This document shows positions 1 through 7,408 of a stretch of 20,799 bases of DNA, one piece after another. The notes under the pieces are model-generated. The model made no database searches and was not told where the DNA came from. It was given only the letters and a program-made list of their open reading frames with translations. The DNA comes from an uncultured Clostridia bacterium (lineage in GTDB: Bacteria; Bacillota; Clostridia; TANB77; CAG-508). Position 1 is the stretch's first letter, and the number at the start of each line of letters is the position of its first letter. The stretch spans positions 1-20,799 of the forward strand of contig CANRLA010000018.1 in NCBI GenBank assembly GCA_947631315.1, given 5' to 3'. The position numbers were made by a program, and so were the translations under genes.

Positions 1-68
1 CGCCTATCGGAGTCGGACCGATCATCAGAGTTTTGCAGACTCGTGCCTTACCGCTTGGCTAAGGCGCC
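1..68 (-). tRNA. tRNA-Cys (GCA), 3' end outside the window
   Basis: Reading the minus strand from 68, a cloverleaf folds with a GGCGCCT acceptor 5' strand, a D arm closed by GCC/GGC, an anticodon loop CTGCAAA (anticodon GCA, cysteine) and a five-pair T stem ATCGG/CCGAT. The matching acceptor strand runs off the window at base 1, so the last acceptor bases and CCA are not visible. The T loop is TCCGACT, with C where U55 is nearly universal. Pair 27-43 of the anticodon stem is a C/T mismatch in my fold. It lies 52 bases downstream of tRNA-Gly and is probably cotranscribed with it. Confidence 0.93.
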
Positions 69-120
69 ATATTAATAAGTTTTATTAAGGTACAAATACT
101 AGAATGAAAAATAATTTGTT

Positions 121-194
121 TGGAGCAGGTAACGGGAATCGGACCCGTAACTTAACCTTGGCAAGGTTACGTTTTACCACTAAACTATACCTGC
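121..194 (-). tRNA. tRNA-Gly (GCC), CCA encoded
   Basis: A complete 74-base tRNA on the minus strand. The acceptor stem is GCAGGTA/TACCTGC, the anticodon stem TAACC/GGTTA encloses loop TTGCCAA (anticodon GCC, glycine), the T stem is ACGGG/CCCGT, and the gene ends in discriminator T plus an encoded CCA. The D loop has the usual GG. The T loop is TCCGATT, again with C instead of U at position 55, as in the neighbouring tRNA-Cys. It is the first gene after the promoter at 298-326. Confidence 0.96.
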
Positions 195-234
195 ATTATT
201 AAACTTTTATTGATTAAAATGTTACCATTATTAT

Positions 235-310
235 ATAATGGCTATCATCAAACTGAATTATTATAAATATAATAATAACTATCAAAAAGCAATTATAATG
301 ATAGCATTAT
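235..310. repeat. inverted repeat in the dacA-tRNA spacer
   Basis: ATAATGGCTATCAT (235-248) is repeated in inverted orientation as ATGATAGCATTAT (298-310), identical apart from one missing base. The 49-base interval is almost pure A/T. One arm covers the -10 box of the tRNA promoter. It lacks the compact stem and T run of a terminator. The rest of the 195-351 spacer holds only the promoter; I see no gene in it. Confidence 0.5.
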
Positions 311-326
311 TTTAGCACATTGTCAA
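298..326 (-). promoter_or_regulatory. sigma-A promoter of the tRNA-Gly/tRNA-Cys unit
   Basis: On the minus strand a perfect -35 TTGACA (326-321) and a -10 TATCAT (303-298) are separated by exactly 17 bases. Transcription would start near 291 and run through both tRNAs after a leader of roughly 100 bases. The -10 element lies inside one arm of an inverted repeat (235-248 and 298-310). Confidence 0.75.
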
Positions 327-351
327 GATTAATAATAATATTTTAGTATTT

Positions 352-1599
352 TTACTTCAATAATTTTGCAAATATATAAAAGTAGTCTAGTATATTTCTT
401 CTTTCTACCTCTTTACTAGTTATTATATCAATCTCATCTATTATGTCTTCACCATTTTTTATTATTACTGTTCCTAATTTTTTTCCCTTTTCTACTGGAG
501 CTTCTAGGTAATTTAAAGCATTTATTTCTACACTTAAGTTTTTATTTGTAACTATATTTTTTACTTCTAATTCACTGATTTCAAGTTCAACATTATCTCT
601 ACCTTTATTTATATATATTCTATTTTTGTTTATTTGTTTCCATTTTTCAAATTCATTATTTACAAATTCCTCTACATTCACTATTTTATATTCTTTATAG
701 GCATACTCAATTAATTTTAAACTATCTTTGGCTCTATCTTTTCTTGTGTCTGCTCCTAAAACTACTACTATTAAATCCATATTGCCTCTTTTTACAGCTG
801 TTACTAAACATCTTCCAGCATTATTTGTAAAACCAGTTTTTACTCCATATACTCCGTCAACATCTGATAACAGTAATTCATTAGTATTTTTTATTTCTCT
901 TGCTACTCCATTAATTGATATTGTTGCATATTTTGTTTTTACTATATTTGCAAATTTTTCATTTTTTAGTGCATAATCTGTTAAATATGCTAACTCATAA
1001 GCAGTCGTATAATGATTTGGGTCATCTAATCCATGAGGTGTTACAAAATGTGTATTTTCTAGTCCTATTTCTTTTGCTTTATTATTCATTAATTCTGCGA
1101 ATTTTTCAACACTACTTCCTATATATTCGGCTAGTGCTACTGCTGTGTCATTTCCTGACCTTAATAATAAGCCATATAATAAGTCATTTACTGTAATTTT
1201 ATCTCCAGTATTTATTCCTAAAGTTGAACCTCCTGTTCTTGCTGCTTTTGCACTTATTGTTACTACTTCGTTTAGATTTTTACAAGTTTCTAATACTACT
1301 GTTGCTGTCATTATTTTTGTTGTTGATGCCATCGCTGTTTGCTTATTTTCATCTTTTCCATAAATAGCATTTTTTGAATTTCTATCATAAATTACATATC
1401 TTCTTGAGTTAATTGTAGGTTTCTGATTTGTTGCACTTGTTTCTATACTATTATTTTCATCTTCTAATTCTTTAATAATATTTTCATATAATACTTTTTC
1501 ATCTTCTTCATTTTCTTCTGTATTTGCTATACAAATTGTTGTTTGATTTACTAATATTATTATTAAAAAAATAAATATTATTTTTCTTAATTTTTCCAT
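352..1599 (-). CDS. D-alanyl-D-alanine carboxypeptidase (DacA/DacF, PBP5 type)
   Basis: Serine DD-carboxypeptidase that removes the terminal D-Ala from peptidoglycan pentapeptides outside the membrane, limiting cross-linking. The 415-residue protein has a signal peptide (about 1-25), an acidic linker, then the S11 peptidase domain with all three active-site boxes: STTK at 92-95 (catalytic S92, K95), SGN at 148-150 and KTG at 254-256. A beta-rich C-terminal domain and a short hydrophobic, lysine-bearing end match the membrane-anchoring helix of PBP5. The start follows GAAAGGAA at a suitable distance. A terminator at 1675-1702 isolates it from the secretion operon, so it should have its own promoter, though I could not identify a convincing one. 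Probably housekeeping (growth or sporulation) and not part of the T4SS. I give no symbol because dacA, dacB and dacF cannot be told apart here. Confidence 0.95.
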   Translation of the reverse strand: MEKLRKIIFIFLIIILVNQTTICIANTEENEEDEKVLYENIIKELEDENNSIETSATNQKPTINSRRYVIYDRNSKNAIYGKDENKQTAMASTTKIMTATVVLETCKNLNEVVTISAKAARTGGSTLGINTGDKITVNDLLYGLLLRSGNDTAVALAEYIGSSVEKFAELMNNKAKEIGLENTHFVTPHGLDDPNHYTTAYELAYLTDYALKNEKFANIVKTKYATISINGVAREIKNTNELLLSDVDGVYGVKTGFTNNAGRCLVTAVKRGNMDLIVVVLGADTRKDRAKDSLKLIEYAYKEYKIVNVEEFVNNEFEKWKQINKNRIYINKGRDNVELEISELEVKNIVTNKNLSVEINALNYLEAPVEKGKKLGTVIIKNGEDIIDEIDIITSKEVERRNILDYFYIFAKLLK

Positions 1600-1674
1600 T
1601 TCATTAAATTCCTTTCAATTTTGAAGATACACATATTTATTCTATCTGTATATTTTCATAAACCATAAAAAAAC

Positions 1675-1702
1675 TACCTAACAAATTATATGTTATTAGG
1701 TA
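1675..1702 (-). terminator. intrinsic terminator at the end of the secretion operon
   Basis: Inverted repeat TACCTAA (1675-1681) / TTAGGTA (1696-1702), extended after one mismatch by an A run on the left and a T run on the right. Read on the minus strand the hairpin is followed by GTTTTTTTA, a standard U tract. It lies 13 bases beyond the stop codon of the last operon gene and about 75 bases before the dacA-like start. The symmetrical A/T runs would allow some termination from the plus strand too. Confidence 0.8.
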
Positions 1703-1715
1703 ATTTTTATGATTC

Positions 1716-2657
1716 TTATTTTAACTTAATAGTATAACTATACATTCGACTAGCAGCCCCTGCTGTATCTTCATTGCTTTCTTCATATTCTTCTAGTATT
1801 CTAACATCTTCTATACAAATTTCTGTTGGCTCTTTTTGGTCATCATAAAATTTATCAAATATAAAGACTTCATTTCTTGTTTCTCCTGGATTTAATACTA
1901 ATGATGCATTAGAATAATTTACTGTTCCTCTCTTTTGGTCTCCTAAGTTTAACGTTATTTCTTTATTTAGTGTATTATCTACTAATACTAAATATTTATC
2001 AGTTTTGTTTGTTAAGGTTACATTATACCCTTCACGTGTATAACTTATATCTTTTGATTTTACTGTAACTTTTAAATTTTCATCTTCTGCAAATTTATTG
2101 TATGGCTTACTTTCTATATAACCTTGATTAGATATTTTAAATTCATCATTTTCTTTTCTTAAAGTAATTTTTTCTTTATATGGTTCATATCCTTCAGTTG
2201 TTCCAGTTGATTCTATATCATCTAATATAACTAAATCATATATATATATATCGTCTACATTTGAATAATTTTGTAAATTATATATTTTATTTTGTGTAAA
2301 TATATTATCTACATATTCTTGAAATAATGAAACATCATTACCATATAAATATTCTTTACACTGGTCTGTTAGCATATTATATGCTTGCTCATAATTTTTA
2401 CTATTACAGTAATTAAAATATGTTTCCACTGTTTGATTTATTGTTCCTACATATCTTTCAGGTACATTTCCTCCATCATCTATTATCGGATTATTTGGCG
2501 TATACGTATTTATCATTGAAGTTTCTTTAGGGCGCTTTTTTAAATATTGATTTATAAGGAAAATAATCAACCAAACAACAAATACTATTAAAATTATTCT
2601 TCCATATTTTTTGAAAAAATTTCTTATAGCCATTGTTATTTTACCATTTAAGTTCAT
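1716..2657 (-). CDS. membrane-anchored NTF2-like protein, VirB8-like, with beta-rich C-terminal domain
   Basis: Probable structural component of the T4SS outside the membrane. The 313-residue protein has a basic N terminus, one membrane helix (about 20-37), a short linker and an NTF2-like domain (about 70-185) with the segment YFNYCNSKNYEQAYNMLTD. This resembles YFGTFISYIEENDYESAYN in the preceding gene, so the two look paralogous. Residues 190-313 are a separate beta-rich, probably Ig-like domain (VTLTNKTDKYLVLVDN) not present in the smaller paralogue. VirB8/TcpC-type proteins in T4SS share a membrane helix plus NTF2-like fold; the assignment here rests on architecture, motif and operon position, not on strong identity. 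The start follows AGGAG at six bases. It is the last gene of the operon; a terminator follows. Confidence 0.75.
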   Translation of the reverse strand: MNLNGKITMAIRNFFKKYGRIILIVFVVWLIIFLINQYLKKRPKETSMINTYTPNNPIIDDGGNVPERYVGTINQTVETYFNYCNSKNYEQAYNMLTDQCKEYLYGNDVSLFQEYVDNIFTQNKIYNLQNYSNVDDIYIYDLVILDDIESTGTTEGYEPYKEKITLRKENDEFKISNQGYIESKPYNKFAEDENLKVTVKSKDISYTREGYNVTLTNKTDKYLVLVDNTLNKEITLNLGDQKRGTVNYSNASLVLNPGETRNEVFIFDKFYDDQKEPTEICIEDVRILEEYEESNEDTAGAASRMYSYTIKLK

Positions 2658-2720
2658 CTTATTCTCCTGTTCTATTTAAAATTTTTTTACACCTTTTCTA
2701 CATCGATAAATTGTTATAAT

Positions 2721-3242
2721 TTATTCTACTTGAAAAGATATTGTAAATTGATTTACTCCTAATTCTCTTATAACAACCCTTTGAGTAATTGTTTGTGCTT
2801 CTTTATTAAATACATCTTTTATTTCAACTGTTAATACAAATAATTCTCCTTGTCTTTCAATTTCTTTATAATCTACAGCTATATCTTTTGGATATTTTTG
2901 AATATAAGTTTCAAATTGTTCTAATGTACTAAAATAATTTTTTTTAAAATTTTCATTTAATAGATTATAAGCACTTTCATAATCATTTTCTTCTATATAT
3001 GAAATAAAAGTTCCAAAGTAAGTTTGCATTCTACTTCTTTCTGTCATATCTGCAACCTTACTTGTAATAGTATTCTGAATATCGTCTTGATTATTATTTT
3101 GTATCATACTATTTTCTATACCATTACCATTTTGCTCTATACCTGCTGTTTCTTCATGATTATCTATAAATATTTTTATATTTATAGCTAGTAAAATAAG
3201 TACTGCCATTACTAACAATATATTTATAATTCTTTTATCCAT
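2721..3242 (-). CDS. small membrane-anchored NTF2-like protein, VirB8-like
   Basis: A 173-residue bitopic protein: membrane helix 6-26, a Q/N-rich spacer (30-60), and an NTF2-like domain (70-173) starting with a helix-rich part and ending in alternating beta strands (FVLTVEIKDVF, ITQRVVIRE, FTISFQVE). The fold and topology fit VirB8-type scaffold proteins, which dimerise outside the membrane and contact VirB6 and VirB4. It shares the YF...YE.AYN.L pattern with the downstream 313-residue protein. GAGAGGAAAG precedes the ATG. The operon gaps on both sides are short (42 and 63 bases), so coexpression is likely. It could instead be a generic NTF2-fold lipid- or wall-binding protein, but the context favours T4SS. 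Confidence 0.72.
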   Translation of the reverse strand: MDKRIINILLVMAVLILLAINIKIFIDNHEETAGIEQNGNGIENSMIQNNNQDDIQNTITSKVADMTERSRMQTYFGTFISYIEENDYESAYNLLNENFKKNYFSTLEQFETYIQKYPKDIAVDYKEIERQGELFVLTVEIKDVFNKEAQTITQRVVIRELGVNQFTISFQVE

Positions 3243-3284
3243 TTTTATTTTCTTTCCTCTCTAAGTCATAAATTAAATAATATT

Positions 3285-4268
3285 TTACTCAGTTTCATAA
3301 GTAGATATTTTGATGTTTGGCATTACATTTTCTGCATTACTTATACTAATTTTTAAATTTAAAATGCTATCATAGTTGTAATATATTATTAATTCTGAGC
3401 TTAGATAATCCCCTTCATTTATTATTTTTTCTGAAGGTATTTCATATTTTTCATATTGTAAATCTGATTTACTCCATCTCATTCCATTTATTTGAATTGC
3501 TACATTTACATAATCATCTTGAGATGTTATTCCTATTTTTTCTAATTCTTCTTTATTTAAGTCAAAATATTGTCTTCTTTCATTTTCAGTTTTTAGGGTT
3601 GAATTTAATCTAAAATCTTTAATACTAGATATAAATGAATCTATCTTTTTTAATACTTCTAGCTTTGACACATTTCCAGTATATGTTTTAAACATTTCGT
3701 CTAAATAATTTTGACTTGTTATTATTATGCTATCATTTTGTTCTGATATTGTATATAAAATTTGTATATTTTTTTCATTATCATATTCTAAGTTTACTTT
3801 AAATGATATCAAGCCGTCTTCTGATTTAGAAATTGTATCTGTGTCAACATTATATTCATATAAATCTATTATATTTTCTCCATCAAAAACATTATTTATT
3901 TGATATGCAAGCATAATAAAGTCTTCTTTGTTAGATATATTCATCTTTTTTATTTGTTCTATATTTTGTTCATAATATTGCTCAATTTCTTCTATAGTTT
4001 TATTTCTTACATTAATATATATTGTTGGAATTACTTCATTTACTAATATATAAAACTTATTTTCTAAAGTTTCAAATGTAAACTTGGGCTTATAATTGTC
4101 ATATATAACAGATTCGCCTAAAATATAGAGCCTTTTCATTGTTTCTTCTGCTATTTTTTCATTATTTAAAGAAGATATATTATTACTAGGATTTATTTTA
4201 TAATATATATATTGTCCTATTGCTAAGGTAAACAATAATATTATCATTATTATTAAAAATCTTTTCAT
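3285..4268 (-). CDS. membrane-anchored surface protein with an internally duplicated domain
   Basis: I do not recognise a named family. The 327-residue protein has one N-terminal membrane helix (about 4-23) and an outside part made of two related halves, roughly 68-186 and 202-324. The clearest match is YYEQNIEQIKKMNISNKEDF followed by IMLAYQIN (98-125) against YFDLNKEELEKIGITSQDDY followed by VNVAIQIN (234-261), an offset of 136 residues. Each half then has beta strands of similar spacing. The shape, a membrane helix plus two repeated domains, recalls TcpC, whose two NTF2-like domains form a Gram-positive VirB8 equivalent, but I cannot show homology. Start after AAGGAGA; 24 bases downstream of the SleB-type gene and 42 bases before the NTF2-like gene, so clearly operonic. 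Confidence 0.65.
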   Translation of the reverse strand: MKRFLIIMIILLFTLAIGQYIYYKINPSNNISSLNNEKIAEETMKRLYILGESVIYDNYKPKFTFETLENKFYILVNEVIPTIYINVRNKTIEEIEQYYEQNIEQIKKMNISNKEDFIMLAYQINNVFDGENIIDLYEYNVDTDTISKSEDGLISFKVNLEYDNEKNIQILYTISEQNDSIIITSQNYLDEMFKTYTGNVSKLEVLKKIDSFISSIKDFRLNSTLKTENERRQYFDLNKEELEKIGITSQDDYVNVAIQINGMRWSKSDLQYEKYEIPSEKIINEGDYLSSELIIYYNYDSILNLKISISNAENVMPNIKISTYETE

Positions 4269-4292
4269 TAATATATATCTCCTTTTTATTTT

Positions 4293-7200
4293 TTAGTTAT
4301 AATAATTTCCACCTGAAACTAACTGAACTCTACCATAACCTGGATAGTTTCTAAATGAACAATAACTATGACTTCTTACACCATTTAATGCATCTTGTAC
4401 TGCTTTTACTACATCATCACTATAATTTCCACCTAACCACTGAGCATGTCGTCCATCTATTGAATAAGTATATTGACCTGGAGCTTTGTACTGACTAAGA
4501 GGATCTGAACCATATCTTCTCCATTCCGAATCCTCTGTCCTGTTGCACGCTGTTGAAATTACATTAAGAGCCTCGGCATAATTATCTGCTGTCGCATTTC
4601 CAGCTTCTTGTCTTGTAATAGCGCAAAGCAAATCAAAATCTGAGTCAGAATATTGCCAAGTTCCATGCCCTGTAGATATAACACTATTTGCACCGCTTCC
4701 ATAATTGCTGAAAAATACATTCTCATCAGCTCTTCCAATGTCTATTCCTTCTTGATATACTGCTGTCATTTTTGCATTCATAGTTTCTTCATATGCACTA
4801 TTATGTCTCTGAATCATATATTCTTCTATATCTTCTACTATAGATTTATCTATATCAAACATTATTACTTTTAATTCACTATCTGCAGTTCCTATTACTG
4901 TTCCTCTTTCGACGTCTCCAGTTTTTGTTAGGTCTTTTATTCCTTTTATCTTCATAGTAAGACCTACAAGCATGTCCGGATTAATTTCTTTATAATCTTT
5001 TTCATATATATACTTTAATAGTTCTACAGTTTCATCACTCATTTTTGTAAATTTTAAAGTAACTACATCATCTTCACTTGTTACTTCGCAATTTTCAGGT
5101 GCTATTACTTCTCTTCCACCAACACCTTTTATTACCATTCCATATTCGTTTTCATCTTTACCAACTTCAAACTCTTCATTCTTATCATCTGTCTTAATTA
5201 TCCACATCATTGCATTTTCTAAGTCTGATGTTAGTTCATCTTTAGAAAAATATTCCAAATTTACAACTAAGTCTTTTAAATTTCTATATACAAATTCAGC
5301 TTCTTCAGTATGCATATTTTCTAGTATTGAAAATGCAGCTAATGCATTTGATTTATTTTCTTCAAATGATACCTCTTCTTTTTCAATATTCTTATCTTCT
5401 ATCGTATATGTATTCCCATCAATACCCATTATTTCGCCTGTAATTTGATACTGGTCATATAGTTTTGCATTTTCTATTTTCTTAGCAGTTTCTACAGTTC
5501 CATCATATTTATAATAGCTATCTTTAAATATTTCTACAATATGTTCGTTAGGTCCAGTCGCTTCTGGTTCACATACTTGATATACTATTCCTTCATCTGC
5601 ACTTAAAGTAGCATCTAGCTCAACGTCTATATCATGTTTGCTTAATGCACTATTGGCTTCATCTGCAGATTCATACTCGATTTTCTTTTTAGCTGATGTA
5701 GCTTTTCTATATACTCCTTTTGAGAAATCAATATCATTATAATACCAATGTTTTGTAACACTTTGAATATAAGGCCATTTTACTCCATCTATACCATCTC
5801 CAAAGCCTTGTGCAACTATATCAGCTAGTTCAAATAAGTCGTCATATGTTATACCAGCTAATCCAGGAACTTGCTCTGCTCCTTTTTTTATATATACTAT
5901 ATACTTAGAGTCTCCTCCATTAAATAACCTTTCAGCTAGTGAAAATAAGTGATTTCCAACTTTTTTCAATAAATTTGCAATAGCATTTCCTTCGCCGTCA
6001 TTTATTAATGCATTTGCTATGTTTATTCCAAAACTTTCACTTACAAAGTTAGCTTTTGCTTGTTGTATAATGTTTCTAAAAAATTGATTTTTTTCCTCTT
6101 GAGTACTTAATCCTTGTAAAATTTCATTATAAAAATTAACTTCCTTTGTTACAGTCGTTGTAGTTATTTCATTTGATACTCCATTTTCACTTACTTCATT
6201 AGAATTATCATTGCTTTCTGTTTCTATTTCTTCAGTATATTGATATCTTTCACCACTTAGTCCGTAATTTAGAAACGCATTTACTATTTGATCAGTTGTT
6301 ATATTTGCTGCATTACCACCTACACTTTTAACCTTAGTATCATATTTGACGTTGATATTTTGTAATACTATATTTACTTTTGTATTTAACTCTTTATCCC
6401 TAGCAAGCCTATATGATAAATCTGGCATCATTGTCGATAAATGTACACTTAAAAACAGTTCTATTGGTTTTCCATATTTTGCAGTCCAAGATGACATGTC
6501 ATAACTAAACATACTACCCCATTGTATAGCTCCATTTTCTGTTAATCCAAGCTCATTTGTAAGAGCTCCAACTATTGGTAAATATATCGCATCCGTGTAA
6601 ACAGTCATTTTTTCATTTTCTCTATCTATTTTAATAAATTTTTCATCATGAGTCCTACTAGATGAGTCTAATATATTAATCATTCCTGTTGAAATCTCTT
6701 CATTACTTACTATTTGAGAAGGATCTGCCTTTACAAAAGCTACAATTTTCGACATTTCTTCTTTCAAAAAACCATTTAAGCTAAAGCTAGCTAAAACATA
6801 TGTTGCTTCATTTGATGCAATATACGATTTTAAATATTCTTTTCCATCTACTGACTCACCAATACTTTTTAGTTGTTTTGTTTTATTTTGTTCTTCTTCG
6901 CTTGCTTCTTCATACTCTGCTTTTCCAAAACCACAGCTTTCTATATCATATCCCATATTTTGTATATATTGTGCTAAATCTAAAATATCTTCTTTACTTA
7001 CAGAAGCTGTTATGCTATCTCCTGTAAAAAATCCTACAAAGTCTCCCCAAACACTTCTTCCAAATTCTTTTATTTTCTCTAAAATCATTCCTGGCATCGT
7101 AGTAAAAAATGAATATTGTCCAATGATTACTATTATTAAAAGAATAATTACAATAACAATTAATATTGGAATTAAATGACTTAAAATAAAAGCTTTAACT

Positions 7201-7376
7201 TCTTCATTTTTTAAAATTTCTTTAGTTATATCTTTAGCTTTATCTTTTTTTTCATTTAATTTTTCTTTTTTTTCGTCAGATATAATTTTTTCTGAAGTAG
7301 TACTTAAATTTTCTAAATCTTCATTTTCTTCATTGGCTTGTCCTTGTTCTTCTTCATTAAATGCTATTATAATCAC
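4293..7376 (-). CDS. large membrane-anchored SleB-type cell wall hydrolase
   Basis: Likely the peptidoglycan-opening enzyme of the T4SS, in the role VirB1 plays elsewhere. The 1027-residue product begins with a charged coiled-coil-like cytoplasmic stretch (7-60), one membrane helix (65-88), a long extracellular region without recognisable domain, and a C-terminal Hydrolase_2/SleB domain (about 905-1027). That domain shows LLCAITRQEAG, with E924 as the probable catalytic glutamate, then ALNVISTACNR, the QYTYSIDG and QDALNGVRSHSYCSFRNYPG segments. The start is doubtful: the annotated GTG (7376-7374) overlaps the last G of a perfect AGGAGG (7381-7376), an in-frame TAA lies at 7388-7386, and the next in-frame ATG is codon 94, beyond the membrane helix. 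ATT or ATA at 7373, 7370 or 7367 are better spaced but non-canonical. Only 32 bases separate it from the upstream VirB6-like gene. Confidence 0.88.
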   Translation of the reverse strand: MIIIAFNEEEQGQANEENEDLENLSTTSEKIISDEKKEKLNEKKDKAKDITKEILKNEEVKAFILSHLIPILIVIVIILLIIVIIGQYSFFTTMPGMILEKIKEFGRSVWGDFVGFFTGDSITASVSKEDILDLAQYIQNMGYDIESCGFGKAEYEEASEEEQNKTKQLKSIGESVDGKEYLKSYIASNEATYVLASFSLNGFLKEEMSKIVAFVKADPSQIVSNEEISTGMINILDSSSRTHDEKFIKIDRENEKMTVYTDAIYLPIVGALTNELGLTENGAIQWGSMFSYDMSSWTAKYGKPIELFLSVHLSTMMPDLSYRLARDKELNTKVNIVLQNINVKYDTKVKSVGGNAANITTDQIVNAFLNYGLSGERYQYTEEIETESNDNSNEVSENGVSNEITTTTVTKEVNFYNEILQGLSTQEEKNQFFRNIIQQAKANFVSESFGINIANALINDGEGNAIANLLKKVGNHLFSLAERLFNGGDSKYIVYIKKGAEQVPGLAGITYDDLFELADIVAQGFGDGIDGVKWPYIQSVTKHWYYNDIDFSKGVYRKATSAKKKIEYESADEANSALSKHDIDVELDATLSADEGIVYQVCEPEATGPNEHIVEIFKDSYYKYDGTVETAKKIENAKLYDQYQITGEIMGIDGNTYTIEDKNIEKEEVSFEENKSNALAAFSILENMHTEEAEFVYRNLKDLVVNLEYFSKDELTSDLENAMMWIIKTDDKNEEFEVGKDENEYGMVIKGVGGREVIAPENCEVTSEDDVVTLKFTKMSDETVELLKYIYEKDYKEINPDMLVGLTMKIKGIKDLTKTGDVERGTVIGTADSELKVIMFDIDKSIVEDIEEYMIQRHNSAYEETMNAKMTAVYQEGIDIGRADENVFFSNYGSGANSVISTGHGTWQYSDSDFDLLCAITRQEAGNATADNYAEALNVISTACNRTEDSEWRRYGSDPLSQYKAPGQYTYSIDGRHAQWLGGNYSDDVVKAVQDALNGVRSHSYCSFRNYPGYGRVQLVSGGNYYN

Positions 7377-7408
7377 CTCCTCTTTTTATGCCATTCTGTA
7401 CTTTATTT

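Noticed and set aside
121..194. tRNA-Gly as the integration site of a conjugative element
   Set aside because: No direct repeat of the tRNA 3' end and no integrase is visible, and a housekeeping-type carboxypeptidase gene with its own unit lies between the tRNAs and the secretion operon.
728..1363. Plus-strand open frames opposite the carboxypeptidase gene
   Set aside because: The minus-strand frame holds all three active-site motifs of the family; the opposite frames are low-complexity shadows.
1600..1674. Promoter of the carboxypeptidase gene
   Set aside because: TAGAAT and TATACA look like -10 boxes, but no acceptable -35 lies 16-18 bases upstream of either, so I left it out.
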